Below, one piece after another: positions 33,927 through 40,869 of a stretch of 40,929 nucleotides of DNA. Origin of the DNA: Candidatus Omnitrophota bacterium. GTDB taxonomy: Bacteria > Omnitrophota > Gorgyraeia > JAHIPI01. The stretch lies in assembly GCA_018894435.1 (NCBI GenBank), contig JAHIPI010000078.1, positions 1 through 40,929 of the forward strand. The letters run 5' to 3'. The stretch's first letter is position 1, and the number at the start of each line of letters is the position of its first letter. The translations under genes were made by a program, and so were the position numbers. The notes beneath the pieces were generated by a model. It made no database searches, had not been told where the DNA came from, and saw nothing but the letters and a program-made list of their open reading frames with translations.

Positions 33927-34683
33927 TTTCGTCCAAAACGCGTACATCGGCGTTATATCCGCGCGAAAGCATCGCGCTGTATACGTCATTCTGCAATTTA
34001 TATGAGCGCTGCCATAAGTTTGCCATATTCCAACCCACGACACCGCGGCTTTTACGGGAAGACGAAATAAACCCTACCCTGCTTTTTATCGCAGTATGGG
34101 TATTGTAAAATATATCCAAAAGAAGATAAATATACCTGTAACACATACCGAGTGTCATTACAAATATTTGCGGTATACCGAAACTCCTTAGCGCTTTTAA
34201 TAATACAAAATGCCTTGTCGTCAATGCCAAAAGCACTGTCCAGGATACTGATGTTAAAACGCGCATAAAAAATATAGCGGCGGCGCCCGCGCCCTGCCTT
34301 GTGATAACAAATGCGGCGTTGAATATTTTAAAAGTAACTAACGGCTCTCCGGGTGAGAATGCGGAAAAAAGCGCCGGCACTGCGATAATAAGCGCAAACA
34401 TCGGTATAAAAATCCACGTCCGTTTTAGAAAAAATCCGAGGCTTATTGAAGAGGCCTTGGCGACTATAAGGCAGAGAATATATAATCCTAATAAGAAAAG
34501 TACGCTTTTTGTAAATAATACGGCGAGTAAAATGAGCGCTATTGTCAATATCTTGGCGCGCGTCGCCCGCGAGCGTAAAAAACCATTTCTCGAGGCATAT
34601 TCCTCCGCAAATATGGAATTTTTTAAAAATAAAACTGCCTCCGCCAGTGAGCGCTCTATGAAATCGCCGCTTTTTTTTCGCAC
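33910..34683 (-). CDS. cbiQ: CbiQ/NikQ ECF-transporter transmembrane subunit
   Basis: A 257-residue membrane protein with about five helices. The CbiQ coupling motif region is SRKSRGVVGWNMANLWQRSY followed by YSAMLSRGYN, the conserved AMxxRGY box. It is the T component linking CbiM to the ATPase. A GTG start is chosen, just after the stop of the small subunit gene, with AAGGA upstream. Extending to an earlier ATG would overlap that gene by 124 bases. Confidence 0.88.
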   Translation of the reverse strand: MRKKSGDFIERSLAEAVLFLKNSIFAEEYASRNGFLRSRATRAKILTIALILLAVLFTKSVLFLLGLYILCLIVAKASSISLGFFLKRTWIFIPMFALIIAVPALFSAFSPGEPLVTFKIFNAAFVITRQGAGAAAIFFMRVLTSVSWTVLLALTTRHFVLLKALRSFGIPQIFVMTLGMCYRYIYLLLDIFYNTHTAIKSRVGFISSSRKSRGVVGWNMANLWQRSYKLQNDVYSAMLSRGYNADVRVLDENGKSI

Positions 34684-34685
34684 CT

Positions 34686-35021
34686 TTATTTTTCCTTTTT
34701 TACTAAGAGTCTCCCTATGAACATTATCGCAAAAACCGCAACCGATATACCTACGGTTGCCGATATTATATACGCAACACTCAAATAGCAAAAACCTTTT
34801 TCCTCCCATCCCCTAAACGTATAATCGGGGATCGGCGCATTCCAAAGGCCCGCCAATTTTGCCAATCCTTCGGGCATATAACCGACAATTTCCCTGATTT
34901 CCTCTAAACCCCATTCGCCCCATGCCGCTCCGGCCTTAAAATGCTCCGGTAAAAACAATCCCAGAGGAGAAAGAATAATTAAAATACCTATCCCTATCCA
35001 TAATTTGGTAGTCAGCTTCAT
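34686..35021 (-). CDS. PDGLE-domain/CbiN-like small subunit of the Co/Ni transporter
   Basis: A 111-residue protein with a helix at each end (about 7-24 and 80-102) and a periplasmic loop containing WGEWGLEEIREIVGYMPEG and APIPDYTFRG. This resembles the PDGLE/CbiN-type accessory subunits of nickel or cobalt ECF transporters. It sits between cbiM and cbiQ, the usual place for CbiN/NikN. Whether it serves nickel or cobalt cannot be read from the sequence. Confidence 0.78.
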   Translation of the reverse strand: MKLTTKLWIGIGILIILSPLGLFLPEHFKAGAAWGEWGLEEIREIVGYMPEGLAKLAGLWNAPIPDYTFRGWEEKGFCYLSVAYIISATVGISVAVFAIMFIGRLLVKKEK

Positions 35022-35029
35022 CCGCGCTC

Positions 35030-35698
35030 CTAACTAATCGGGATTTCCTTATGTTTTTGCAGATACTTAACCGCCAAACCCGTAACGAGCGCTTCTATCC
35101 AACCGAAAATAAGAAGATGTTCCGACATCATAGCGATAAGCGCAACATTAAGTCCGTATGGGCAATATAGGGCTTGGCCGCCCGCTGTGTGGTGTAATAA
35201 CGGCTGAAGCCCGAATTCTACCGCGGTAAATAAGGCCGCAATATTTAAAGAAACATATCCCGCGATCGCCGCGGCGATGATTCTGATATTAGATTCTGGC
35301 GCGGACTTTCCGCTTATAAGTTTATAAATAAAATAGGCGGTGAAAGGCATAATAAATGCCATGTTAAAACAATTGGCGCCTATAGCTGTAATGCCGCCGT
35401 CGCCGAATAAAAGCGCTTGTATGACCAATGCTACTGTAACGGCAATGCACGCCGCCCACGGCCCTAAAATTATGGCTGCAAGCGCCGCGCCAACAGCATG
35501 CCCTGTAGTTCCGCCAGGTATGGGCACGTTAAACATCATGATTATAAAACTGAACGCGGCCCCTATAGCAAGTAGCGGCACCTGTGCAGCTTTAAGCGTC
35601 TTTTTTACGATATTGGATGCGGCTATCCACACAGGAATCATTACTACATAAAGAACCCCGCTTGTAGCGGGGCCTAAATAACCATCCGGTATATGCAT
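35030..35698 (-). CDS. cbiM: CbiM/NikM metal-binding membrane subunit
   Basis: A 222-residue protein beginning MHIPDGYLGP. In this family His2 and the free N-terminus help bind the metal, which fixes this ATG as the start rather than the in-frame GTG four codons earlier. Other family segments are NVPIPGGTTGHAVGAALAAI (His near 66) and ALLFGDGGITAIGANCFNMA. It has six or seven helices. It is the substrate-specific subunit for Ni2+ or Co2+ uptake. Confidence 0.92.
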   Translation of the reverse strand: MHIPDGYLGPATSGVLYVVMIPVWIAASNIVKKTLKAAQVPLLAIGAAFSFIIMMFNVPIPGGTTGHAVGAALAAIILGPWAACIAVTVALVIQALLFGDGGITAIGANCFNMAFIMPFTAYFIYKLISGKSAPESNIRIIAAAIAGYVSLNIAALFTAVEFGLQPLLHHTAGGQALYCPYGLNVALIAMMSEHLLIFGWIEALVTGLAVKYLQKHKEIPIS

Positions 35699-35727
35699 AT
35701 CATCTATCACTCCTCTTTACAGGAATC

Positions 35728-36072
35728 TCAATCGACTTCAAGAGTTGTGCGGTCGAGGTCTATGAGGCGTTCTACCATCGGATTATCCATGGGATCGCCG
35801 CTAAATTCTATTTCCACCCTATCCGACACCTGGACATCATCCAATGAAATCGTCTGCGCGCCGCCCTTCAGTATCGCGTTTTCAGGCACGTAAAGCTCCA
35901 TATTTAATAGCGCGTTGGCTTCGGCGTTACGGTAGCTGATAACAACTGTCGATGAAACCGGATTGACCTCTATCACGGTGCCGGATACCATCTGTGTCTC
36001 TTCCGCGCCGGCCATTGAGGCCGCCAATAAAATACATGCCGCCATAACAAAACATTGAATTTTCTTTTGCAT
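35728..36072 (-). CDS. Small secreted protein, OB-like, unknown function
   Basis: A 114-residue protein with a clear signal peptide (hydrophobic core CFVMAACILLAASMAGA, cleavage near residue 23). The mature part is beta-rich: VSGTVIEVNPVSSTVVISYR, then SLDDVQVSDRVEIEF. This resembles short periplasmic OB/DUF5666-type proteins. It lies between purC and cbiM, 29 bases from the latter, so a role with metal uptake is possible but unproven. I cannot assign a function. Confidence 0.75.
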   Translation of the reverse strand: MQKKIQCFVMAACILLAASMAGAEETQMVSGTVIEVNPVSSTVVISYRNAEANALLNMELYVPENAILKGGAQTISLDDVQVSDRVEIEFSGDPMDNPMVERLIDLDRTTLEVD

Positions 36073-36086
36073 CGTTCTCTCCTCTC

Positions 36087-36977
36087 TTAAATGGTTTTCC
36101 CGGTAAGTATAGAAAGGGCCCTGAAGTATTTTTTGCCCGTCTTTTTTATTATATCTTCGGGTAGTTCCGGAGCGGGCGGAGTCTTGTCCCAGTCAAGCGT
36201 CTCCAGGTAATCGCGCACGAATTGTTTATCAAAACTCGGCTGCGGCCCGCCAGGCTTGTATTCATCCTTCGGCCAGAAACGCGAGGAATCCGGCGTAAGG
36301 ATTTCATCGATAAGGATGGTTTTTCCGTCATGTGTGCCAAATTCAAATTTTGTATCCGCGATGATTATGCCTTTTGACTCTGCGTATTGGCTTGCCTTCG
36401 TATAAATAGCAATGCTCATCCTTCTCAGCTCTTCGGTAATGCCTCTCCCCAGCGACTTTTCTACATACGCTTCGGACACGTTTATATCATGCCCCTCTTC
36501 TTCCTTGGTTGATGGAGTAAAGATCGGCTCCGGCAGTTTATCGGATTCCCGAAGCCCTTTTGGCAGTTTGATTCCGCAGATAGATTGGGTCTTTTTGTAC
36601 TCTTTCCATCCGGAACCGGAAAGATATCCGCGTACGACACATTCTACGGGCATGGACTTTGCTTTTTTTACCAGCATGGAGCGGCCTTTCAAAATATCCT
36701 TATATTTTTGTAAAGGCTCGGGGAAATCTTCTACATTTGCCGAGATAAAATGGTTGGGGATGATATCCTTGGTGAACTCAAACCAAAATAAAGAAAGCCG
36801 GGTAAGTATTTCGCCCTTATGCGGTATGCACGTCGGCAGGATAACATCAAAACAGGATATCCTGTCGCTTGAGACAACCAGAAGCTTATCCTTTAAATCA
36901 TAGACATCGCGGACTTTGCCTCTTTTGAAGAGCTCTATATCCTTAAATTCTGTTATGCGTAATGTTTCGCTTATCAT
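36087..36977 (-). CDS. purC: SAICAR synthetase (PurC)
   Basis: A 296-residue SAICAR synthetase of the longer, ADE1-like type. It has [24 protein letters not shown] near the N-terminus, [18 protein letters not shown] near 105, [12 protein letters not shown] and [16 protein letters not shown] near 205-230. It acts in purine synthesis, joining CAIR and aspartate. No ribosome site is visible. The promoter predicts transcription starting only about six bases before the ATG, so the message may be nearly leaderless. An earlier in-frame ATG would overlap the promoter. Confidence 0.94.
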   Translation of the reverse strand: MISETLRITEFKDIELFKRGKVRDVYDLKDKLLVVSSDRISCFDVILPTCIPHKGEILTRLSLFWFEFTKDIIPNHFISANVEDFPEPLQKYKDILKGRSMLVKKAKSMPVECVVRGYLSGSGWKEYKKTQSICGIKLPKGLRESDKLPEPIFTPSTKEEEGHDINVSEAYVEKSLGRGITEELRRMSIAIYTKASQYAESKGIIIADTKFEFGTHDGKTILIDEILTPDSSRFWPKDEYKPGGPQPSFDKQFVRDYLETLDWDKTPPAPELPEDIIKKTGKKYFRALSILTGKTI

Positions 36978-36989
36978 ATGTGGATATCT

Positions 36990-37017
36990 ATTATAACTCA
37001 ATCACGGCTGGAAACAA
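36990..37017 (-). promoter_or_regulatory. purC promoter
   Basis: Minus strand TTGTTT (37012-37017), 16 bases, TATAAT (36990-36995). A close copy of this whole region occurs at 37571-37617. It is divergent from the promoter at 37031-37059. Confidence 0.65.
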
Positions 37018-37030
37018 GGAAAATTTTGCC

Positions 37031-37059
37031 TTGACGCTTAGCGCTTTAAGAGGTATACT
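37031..37059 (+). promoter_or_regulatory. Promoter of the small-protein operon
   Basis: Plus strand TTGACG (37031-37036), 17 bases, TATACT (37054-37059). It leaves a leader of about 40 bases before the TTG start at 37107. Confidence 0.7.
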
Positions 37060-37106
37060 AGTGATACGGGGATTCTCCCGGGTTAAAAGCAGGCAGGGAA
37101 CGTATA

Positions 37107-37271
37107 TTGGCAAAAGATAACTATTCATATAAAAAGTACGCCAGAGAACTGGCGAAGAAAAAGAAGAAAGAAGCAAAAGAGCAGCGCAGGTTGGACAAAA
37201 AGAATGTACAACCTGATAACGAAGTAAAAAACCCTCCGATAGGCCCAGAGACTGAGCTTACCGGAGAATAG
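37107..37271 (+). CDS. Lysine-rich 54-residue protein with TTG start
   Basis: Translated by hand: MAKDNYSYKKYARELAKKKK, then a Glu/Lys/Arg-rich stretch, then an acidic tail ending ETELTGE. It is highly basic in the middle and probably helical. The start is TTG, with AGGGA about eight bases upstream. The gene lies 13 bases before the zinc-ribbon gene and shares its promoter and terminator. I recall similar MAKDN(Y/F)SYKK proteins in related uncultured bacteria, but know no function; nucleic-acid or ribosome binding would fit the charge. Confidence 0.7.
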   Translation: MAKDNYSYKKYARELAKKKKKEAKEQRRLDKKNVQPDNEVKNPPIGPETELTGE

Positions 37272-37284
37272 AAAGAGGAGTGAC

Positions 37285-37449
37285 ATGGGATATCAAGGTG
37301 GCGGTGGATTCGGCAGCGGTCCGAGAGAGATGCACAAGGCAATCTGCGCAGATTGTAAGAAAGAGTGTGAAGTACCTTTCAAGCCCAGGGAAGATCGTCC
37401 GGTATACTGCAAAGAATGTTTCTCGAAGCACAAAGATAGCAGCCGTTAA
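37285..37449 (+). CDS. Small zinc-ribbon protein (CxxC...VYCxEC)
   Basis: A 54-residue protein with a Gly-rich start (GYQGGGGFGSGPREMHKAI), then CADCKKEC, VPFKPREDRPVYCKEC and a basic tail. Four cysteines at 21, 24, 42 and 45 form a zinc ribbon of a widespread family whose members are often named only as zinc-ribbon or CxxC-x17-CxxC proteins. AGAGGAG precedes the ATG. It probably binds RNA or ribosomal components, but this is inference from size, charge and company. Confidence 0.85.
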   Translation: MGYQGGGGFGSGPREMHKAICADCKKECEVPFKPREDRPVYCKECFSKHKDSSR

Positions 37450-37461
37450 ATATCTGCTTTA

Positions 37462-37572
37462 CTAAAAACGAGAGCGTGTCACTATTTGACACGCTCTCGT
37501 TTTTTTTTCGACTAGGAACAAATCTGGGGTCCCAGTGGAGTGTCACCCAAGGGAACCTCTCGGTTTATATAG
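37462..37572 (-). ncRNA. Possible small RNA between the duplicated promoter and the terminator
   Basis: A transcript from the promoter at 37579-37606 to the terminator would be about 110 nt. It contains GGTTCCC...GGGACC arms enclosing TTGGGTGACACTCCACT, and then the terminator stem. I know of no family match; it may be noise from promoter duplication. Confidence 0.3.
37466..37508. terminator. Strong bidirectional intrinsic terminator
   Basis: A perfect 13-bp stem, CGAGAGCGTGTCA/TGACACGCTCTCG, around CTATT, with a T tract on the plus strand and an A tract on the other side. It ends the small-protein operon and could also stop minus-strand transcripts from the promoter at 37579-37606. Confidence 0.92.
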
Positions 37573-37617
37573 GTATCTATTATAGTCCGATTACGGACGG
37601 AAACAAGCAAATTTTGC
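37571..37617. repeat. Duplicate of the purC promoter region, with promoter at 37579-37606 (minus)
   Basis: TATCTATTATA and GGAAACAAG blocks align with 36982-37029 at matching spacing. The minus-strand TTGTTT (37601-37606), 16 bases, TATAAT (37579-37584) is preserved. Downstream of it, on the minus strand, lie about 110 bases and then the bidirectional terminator, with no open frame. Confidence 0.7.
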
Positions 37618-37684
37618 TATTTAGAGAGGTTTATTCCTCGGGAAAATGCCCGTCCTCTGTAGCTCAAGAGCGAAAGAGGGCCTG

Positions 37685-37710
37685 CCCTCCGAAGCTTTAG
37701 CGTAGGAGGG
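37685..37710. repeat. CCCTCCGAAGCTTTAGCGTAGGAGGG hairpin repeat region
   Basis: An interspersed hairpin with CCCTCC/GGAGGG arms around GAAGCTTTAGCGTA. A second hairpin (CCTCT/AGAGG) at 37654-37679 lies next to it. The type recurs at 31264-31307. Confidence 0.6.
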
Positions 37711-37772
37711 TCCTATTTGTCCGGTATTTTTTGGCTTTAATTTACGTAACTCTTTGATATATCAGGAGATAG

Positions 37773-37802
37773 GAATGTCCGCCTCTCTTTGTCCGGACAT
37801 TC
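37773..37802. repeat. Perfect 9-bp inverted repeat
   Basis: GAATGTCCG (37773-37781) and CGGACATTC (37794-37802) around a 12-base loop. It lies in the gene-poor stretch before mobile-element end copy B. Confidence 0.6.
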
Positions 37803-37840
37803 ATATTTTACTACCCCGACCACTGACCAAACCCCGGTTC

Positions 37841-37880
37841 CTCTCTCTTAAAAACTGGTACAACTTCTAGGGGCAGGTCA
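37841..37880 (-). mobile_element. Mobile-element end, copy B
   Basis: On the minus strand from 37880: TGACCTGCCCCTAGAAGTTG and on, about 40 bases shared with copies A and C. The P-type ATPase remnant ends exactly here. Beyond 40 bases the match to the other copies is lost, so this is a degenerate or solo end. Confidence 0.55.
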
Positions 37881-37968
37881 CCTCCTCCTCAGTAAGGCCC
37901 GTAGCCCTTGTCTGAAGGTATGAAAAAACCTCTACTATTGACTGCTGATACCATTCTAATCTTTTCAT
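37881..37968 (-). pseudogene. P-type cation ATPase, N-terminal remnant
   Basis: From the ATG at 37968: MKRLEWYQQSIVEVFSYLQT followed by RATGLTEEE, then the mobile-element end. The pattern W(Y/H)xxSxxEV...L.T...GLTEEE is the cytoplasmic N-terminus of calcium/cation-pumping P-type ATPases. Only about 29 residues survive. A GGTAGGTAG stretch upstream could be its ribosome site. The rest of the gene is absent downstream. Confidence 0.6.
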
Positions 37969-37997
37969 TTTTCTACCTACCGCCTTACTAAATTGAA

Positions 37998-38096
37998 CTA
38001 AAAGCTTATAAAACTAATTTCCCCGCGCGCTATCATGATGCCGCCGACTTCTGGCGATGCAGGACCAAGCGTACAGATTATCTTAGTTTTAACCAT
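37998..38096 (-). pseudogene. pyk: Pyruvate kinase remnant with internal deletion
   Basis: A 32-codon frame: MVKTKIICTLGPASPEV, then GGIMIARGEI, then SFISF and a stop. The first part is the pyruvate kinase N-terminus (TKIxCTLGPAS). The second resembles its much later DGIMVARGDLG active-site motif. The roughly 200 residues normally between them are missing, and the reading ends soon after. AAGGGA precedes the ATG. It lies just downstream of the glucan phosphorylase gene. Confidence 0.65.
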
Positions 38097-38123
38097 AGAA
38101 TCCCTTCATAGCACCTGGCTTAC

Positions 38124-39818
38124 TCATAAATAAGCATTTAACACATATTCCTGAACCATTCTCTGAGTATTAAAAAATGAGGCGTTCAACGCTATCGCAT
38201 GGCGCATAACTTCAAGCCATTTATCTTTGTCTTTGTAAAACATCGGGATGATTATATTTTCTAATTTCTGATATAAATCACGGGCATCTTGAGCGCTGTC
38301 CGTATTCTGCTTTTGTGATGAGCCGATTGCCCAGCCGGTGACATTCTCAATACATCCCTCTATCCACCAGCCGTCCAAAATACTTAAATTCGGCACACCG
38401 TTAAGGCAAGCTTTCATTCCGCTTGTACCGGATGCCTCTTGCGGCGGAAGCGGGGTATTTAGCCAGAGGTCAACACCAGCAGTAATCAATTTCCCTTGTG
38501 TCATATTGTAATTTTCAAGATAGGCAATTTTGATTTTTGGATTGAGCTCTTTCATTTTTGAAAATATCTTCTTTATCAGTTCCTTGCCGCCCCCATCCTT
38601 AGGATGAGCCTTTCCCGCATAAATGATTTGCATCCTGCCTGCCTTGTCATTAATCTCAACTAACCGGTTTATATCGCTTAATAAAAGGTCTGCTCTTTTA
38701 TAGGCTGTGGCGCGCCGGGCAAAACCTATAGTAAAGGTATCGCAGTCCATATCAATACCTGTGCGGGCATTTACATAATCAATAAGCTCTTTTTTTGCCT
38801 CAAGGTGCGCCTGAAATATTTCCTCTTTAGAGATACTCAAGGCGTAACGCAAGGAAAAATAGTCTGATTGCCAGCCGGGAATATATTTATCGTAAAGCTT
38901 TTTGAATACAGGAGACACCCAAGTCAGCAAATGAATACCGTTGGTAATAGAATCTATGGAATAACCAGGAAACATCTCCCGCGTCACTTCGCCGTGTTTT
39001 TTAGCTACCCCGTTGACGTATTTACTCAGATTTAAAGCAATTAAAGTCATATTCATTTCGTTACCCCGGATAAATATATCGGGCATTTTAAAAGGTAAAT
39101 CGCTGCGCAGAGCCCTTTTTACAAAGTCAAGGGGAAACCGGTCATGTCCGGCGGCTACAGGCGTATGAGTGGTGAATATACATTTATTTCTTACGGATTC
39201 AAGGTCATATTTTTTATAAATATCCGTCTCAATGTCTTTTTTTGTCCTCTCCAGTAATTCCATTGCCAAAAGACTGGCATGGCCTTCATTCATATGGTAT
39301 TTCTCGATATTTTTATAGCCGATAGCTTCGATTGCCCTCAACCCCCCTATACCAAGGATTATTTCCTGACAAAGGCGATACCACTGGTCGCCTCCGTAAA
39401 GAAAACTGGTTAAGGTACGGTCATATTCAGCGTTTTCAGCAAGGTTTGTGTCCAGAAAATAAACAGGCACAGTTGCTCCGGTAACCCCCTTTACAATATA
39501 TTCCCAAATCCGAAGCGTGATTTCTCTTGCCTCAATATTTACAGCTGCTTTTACCGGCAAAGGGGTTAAAAACTCCTCTTTTGACCAGTCTACAGGAAAC
39601 TCTGTCTGGCTACCTTGTGCATCCAGCTTTTGCGCAAAGTAGCCTTTTTCATTAAGTAAAGTTACGGCAATAAGCGGCACGCCTAAATCCGCGCAGGATT
39701 TTAGAGTATCTCCTGCCAGAACTCCCAATCCACCGCTATAAGTAGGCATCCTGGGGTCAAATCCCGCTTCCATTGTAAAATATGCGATCTTTCTTTTCTC
39801 TAGCTCTTGTTTATTCAT
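38124..39818 (-). CDS. glgP: Alpha-glucan (glycogen) phosphorylase, short form
   Basis: A 564-residue phosphorylase of the short bacterial/archaeal type. It starts near IAYFTMEAGFDPRMPTYSGGLGVLAGD, with HMNEGHASLLAMELL near 175, FTTHTPVAAGHDRF, SITNGIHLLTWV, GFARRATAYKRADLL, and the PLP-lysine motif EASGTSGMKACLNG near 463. It releases glucose-1-phosphate from glycogen or maltodextrin. It lacks the long N-terminal extension of muscle/GlgP-type enzymes, as expected for this subfamily. GAGGT precedes the ATG. It follows the serine hydrolase gene by 32 bases. Confidence 0.93.
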   Translation of the reverse strand: MNKQELEKRKIAYFTMEAGFDPRMPTYSGGLGVLAGDTLKSCADLGVPLIAVTLLNEKGYFAQKLDAQGSQTEFPVDWSKEEFLTPLPVKAAVNIEAREITLRIWEYIVKGVTGATVPVYFLDTNLAENAEYDRTLTSFLYGGDQWYRLCQEIILGIGGLRAIEAIGYKNIEKYHMNEGHASLLAMELLERTKKDIETDIYKKYDLESVRNKCIFTTHTPVAAGHDRFPLDFVKRALRSDLPFKMPDIFIRGNEMNMTLIALNLSKYVNGVAKKHGEVTREMFPGYSIDSITNGIHLLTWVSPVFKKLYDKYIPGWQSDYFSLRYALSISKEEIFQAHLEAKKELIDYVNARTGIDMDCDTFTIGFARRATAYKRADLLLSDINRLVEINDKAGRMQIIYAGKAHPKDGGGKELIKKIFSKMKELNPKIKIAYLENYNMTQGKLITAGVDLWLNTPLPPQEASGTSGMKACLNGVPNLSILDGWWIEGCIENVTGWAIGSSQKQNTDSAQDARDLYQKLENIIIPMFYKDKDKWLEVMRHAIALNASFFNTQRMVQEYVLNAYL

Positions 39819-39850
39819 CTTCTTCTACCTCAAATCAACATCAGTAGACA

Positions 39851-40774
39851 TTACAATTGCTCAAAATAGTTATAAACATGCAATGCAATCTTAGCGATAA
39901 ATTCCTTTGATGGAGCGCTTGTAGAATTCGCGTGTTTCGTTAATACCACAATAATAAAATCGCCTTTATGGGTAAATACTAATCCTACATCATGGCAGAT
40001 ACCGCGTTCTAGACCAGTCTTGTGAGCAAGCAGAGTTTCAACTGGTAGATATTTTGATAGACGATCATTAATCCGTTGCAACTTCAGAAGCTTTATACAT
40101 TTTTCAGAAATATCCTTATTTACCAGGACTCGTCTATATATATTCTCCAGTATCAGAGCCATATCTTCTGCTGTCGTATAATTCTCAAGCCCGGCATCCC
40201 TTGATTTATAATCGGCTATCTTTCGCGAAAGCTCGGTGTTTTTCAACCCAAATGCCTCAAATGAATTATTCAAATAATCAATACCAACCATATTGGTAAG
40301 TATATTGGTTGCGGTGTTATCGCTGTCATAAATCATAAGGCCGATGAGCCTCTCCACGCTGAAAGTGGTGCCTGCAGGCATATCCTTCAATACCCCTGAG
40401 CCGGTAAGTTTATCCGTAGATTTAAGCGCGACATTACGGTCAAGCTTAATTCTCCCTTGGTCAGCCGCCAAAAAACATGCCGCCATAAGAGGGATTTTGG
40501 CCAAGCTTGCCGAAGGAAACAGTTTATCCTTCTCGCAAGAAAGTCCCCACCCGGTTTCTAAATCCTTAATCACTATTCCGGTCTCGCCCTTAAAGTGGTC
40601 TATTTCACTCTTAATGCGTTGCTGGAGATCCTGCCATGCGGCTTTCCTTGCCTCATAGAGAAGCCGCTGTTGTTGAGTCTTTTGGAATCTAGCGTAATAC
40701 TGCCGGCCAAAATATGCTCCGACGCTCAATACAACAATAATTAAAATAAATAGAAATATGTTCTTTGCTTTCAT
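39851..40774 (-). CDS. Membrane-anchored class A beta-lactamase-like serine hydrolase
   Basis: A 307-residue protein with an N-terminal anchor helix (about 5-21), a coiled linker (25-60) and a serine beta-lactamase/PBP-type domain. Motifs: SxxK as SLAK (Ser90, Lys93), SDN at 151-153, and KTG at 252-254. The usual ExxLN omega-loop motif of class A beta-lactamases (Glu166) is not apparent; the region reads SRDAGLENYTTAEDM. It may be a peptidoglycan-related hydrolase or carboxypeptidase rather than an antibiotic-inactivating enzyme. The ATG overlaps the previous stop (ATGA). Confidence 0.85.
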   Translation of the reverse strand: MKAKNIFLFILIIVVLSVGAYFGRQYYARFQKTQQQRLLYEARKAAWQDLQQRIKSEIDHFKGETGIVIKDLETGWGLSCEKDKLFPSASLAKIPLMAACFLAADQGRIKLDRNVALKSTDKLTGSGVLKDMPAGTTFSVERLIGLMIYDSDNTATNILTNMVGIDYLNNSFEAFGLKNTELSRKIADYKSRDAGLENYTTAEDMALILENIYRRVLVNKDISEKCIKLLKLQRINDRLSKYLPVETLLAHKTGLERGICHDVGLVFTHKGDFIIVVLTKHANSTSAPSKEFIAKIALHVYNYFEQL

Positions 40775-40869
40775 TTTTCCTTAAGGGATATAAAATCCTC
40801 GCCCTCATTCCAGGCTATCAAATATTCGTTTTTTGAGGCGCATTCATTCTCAAAAACTCTCTCGTCAAT
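40771..40869 (-). CDS. C-terminal fragment of an unknown gene, cut at mobile-element end C
   Basis: Hand translation gives IDERVFENECASKNEYLIAW, then NEGEDFISLKEK and a TGA that overlaps the serine hydrolase ATG, a coupling typical of a real operon partner. Upstream, the frame stays open into the repeat and the window edge, but that part is repeat sequence. The gene seems to have lost its 5' part to the insertion. Family not recognised. Confidence 0.5.
   Translation of the reverse strand: MDERVFENECASKNEYLIAWNEGEDFISLKEK

Noticed and set aside
33927-34043. 39-codon N-terminal extension of CbiO
   Set aside because: It lies within cbiQ in another frame and the family start is MEKVFELKD-like.
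35699-35727. Cobalamin riboswitch before cbiM
   Set aside because: The gap is only 29 bases; no leader of sufficient length exists.
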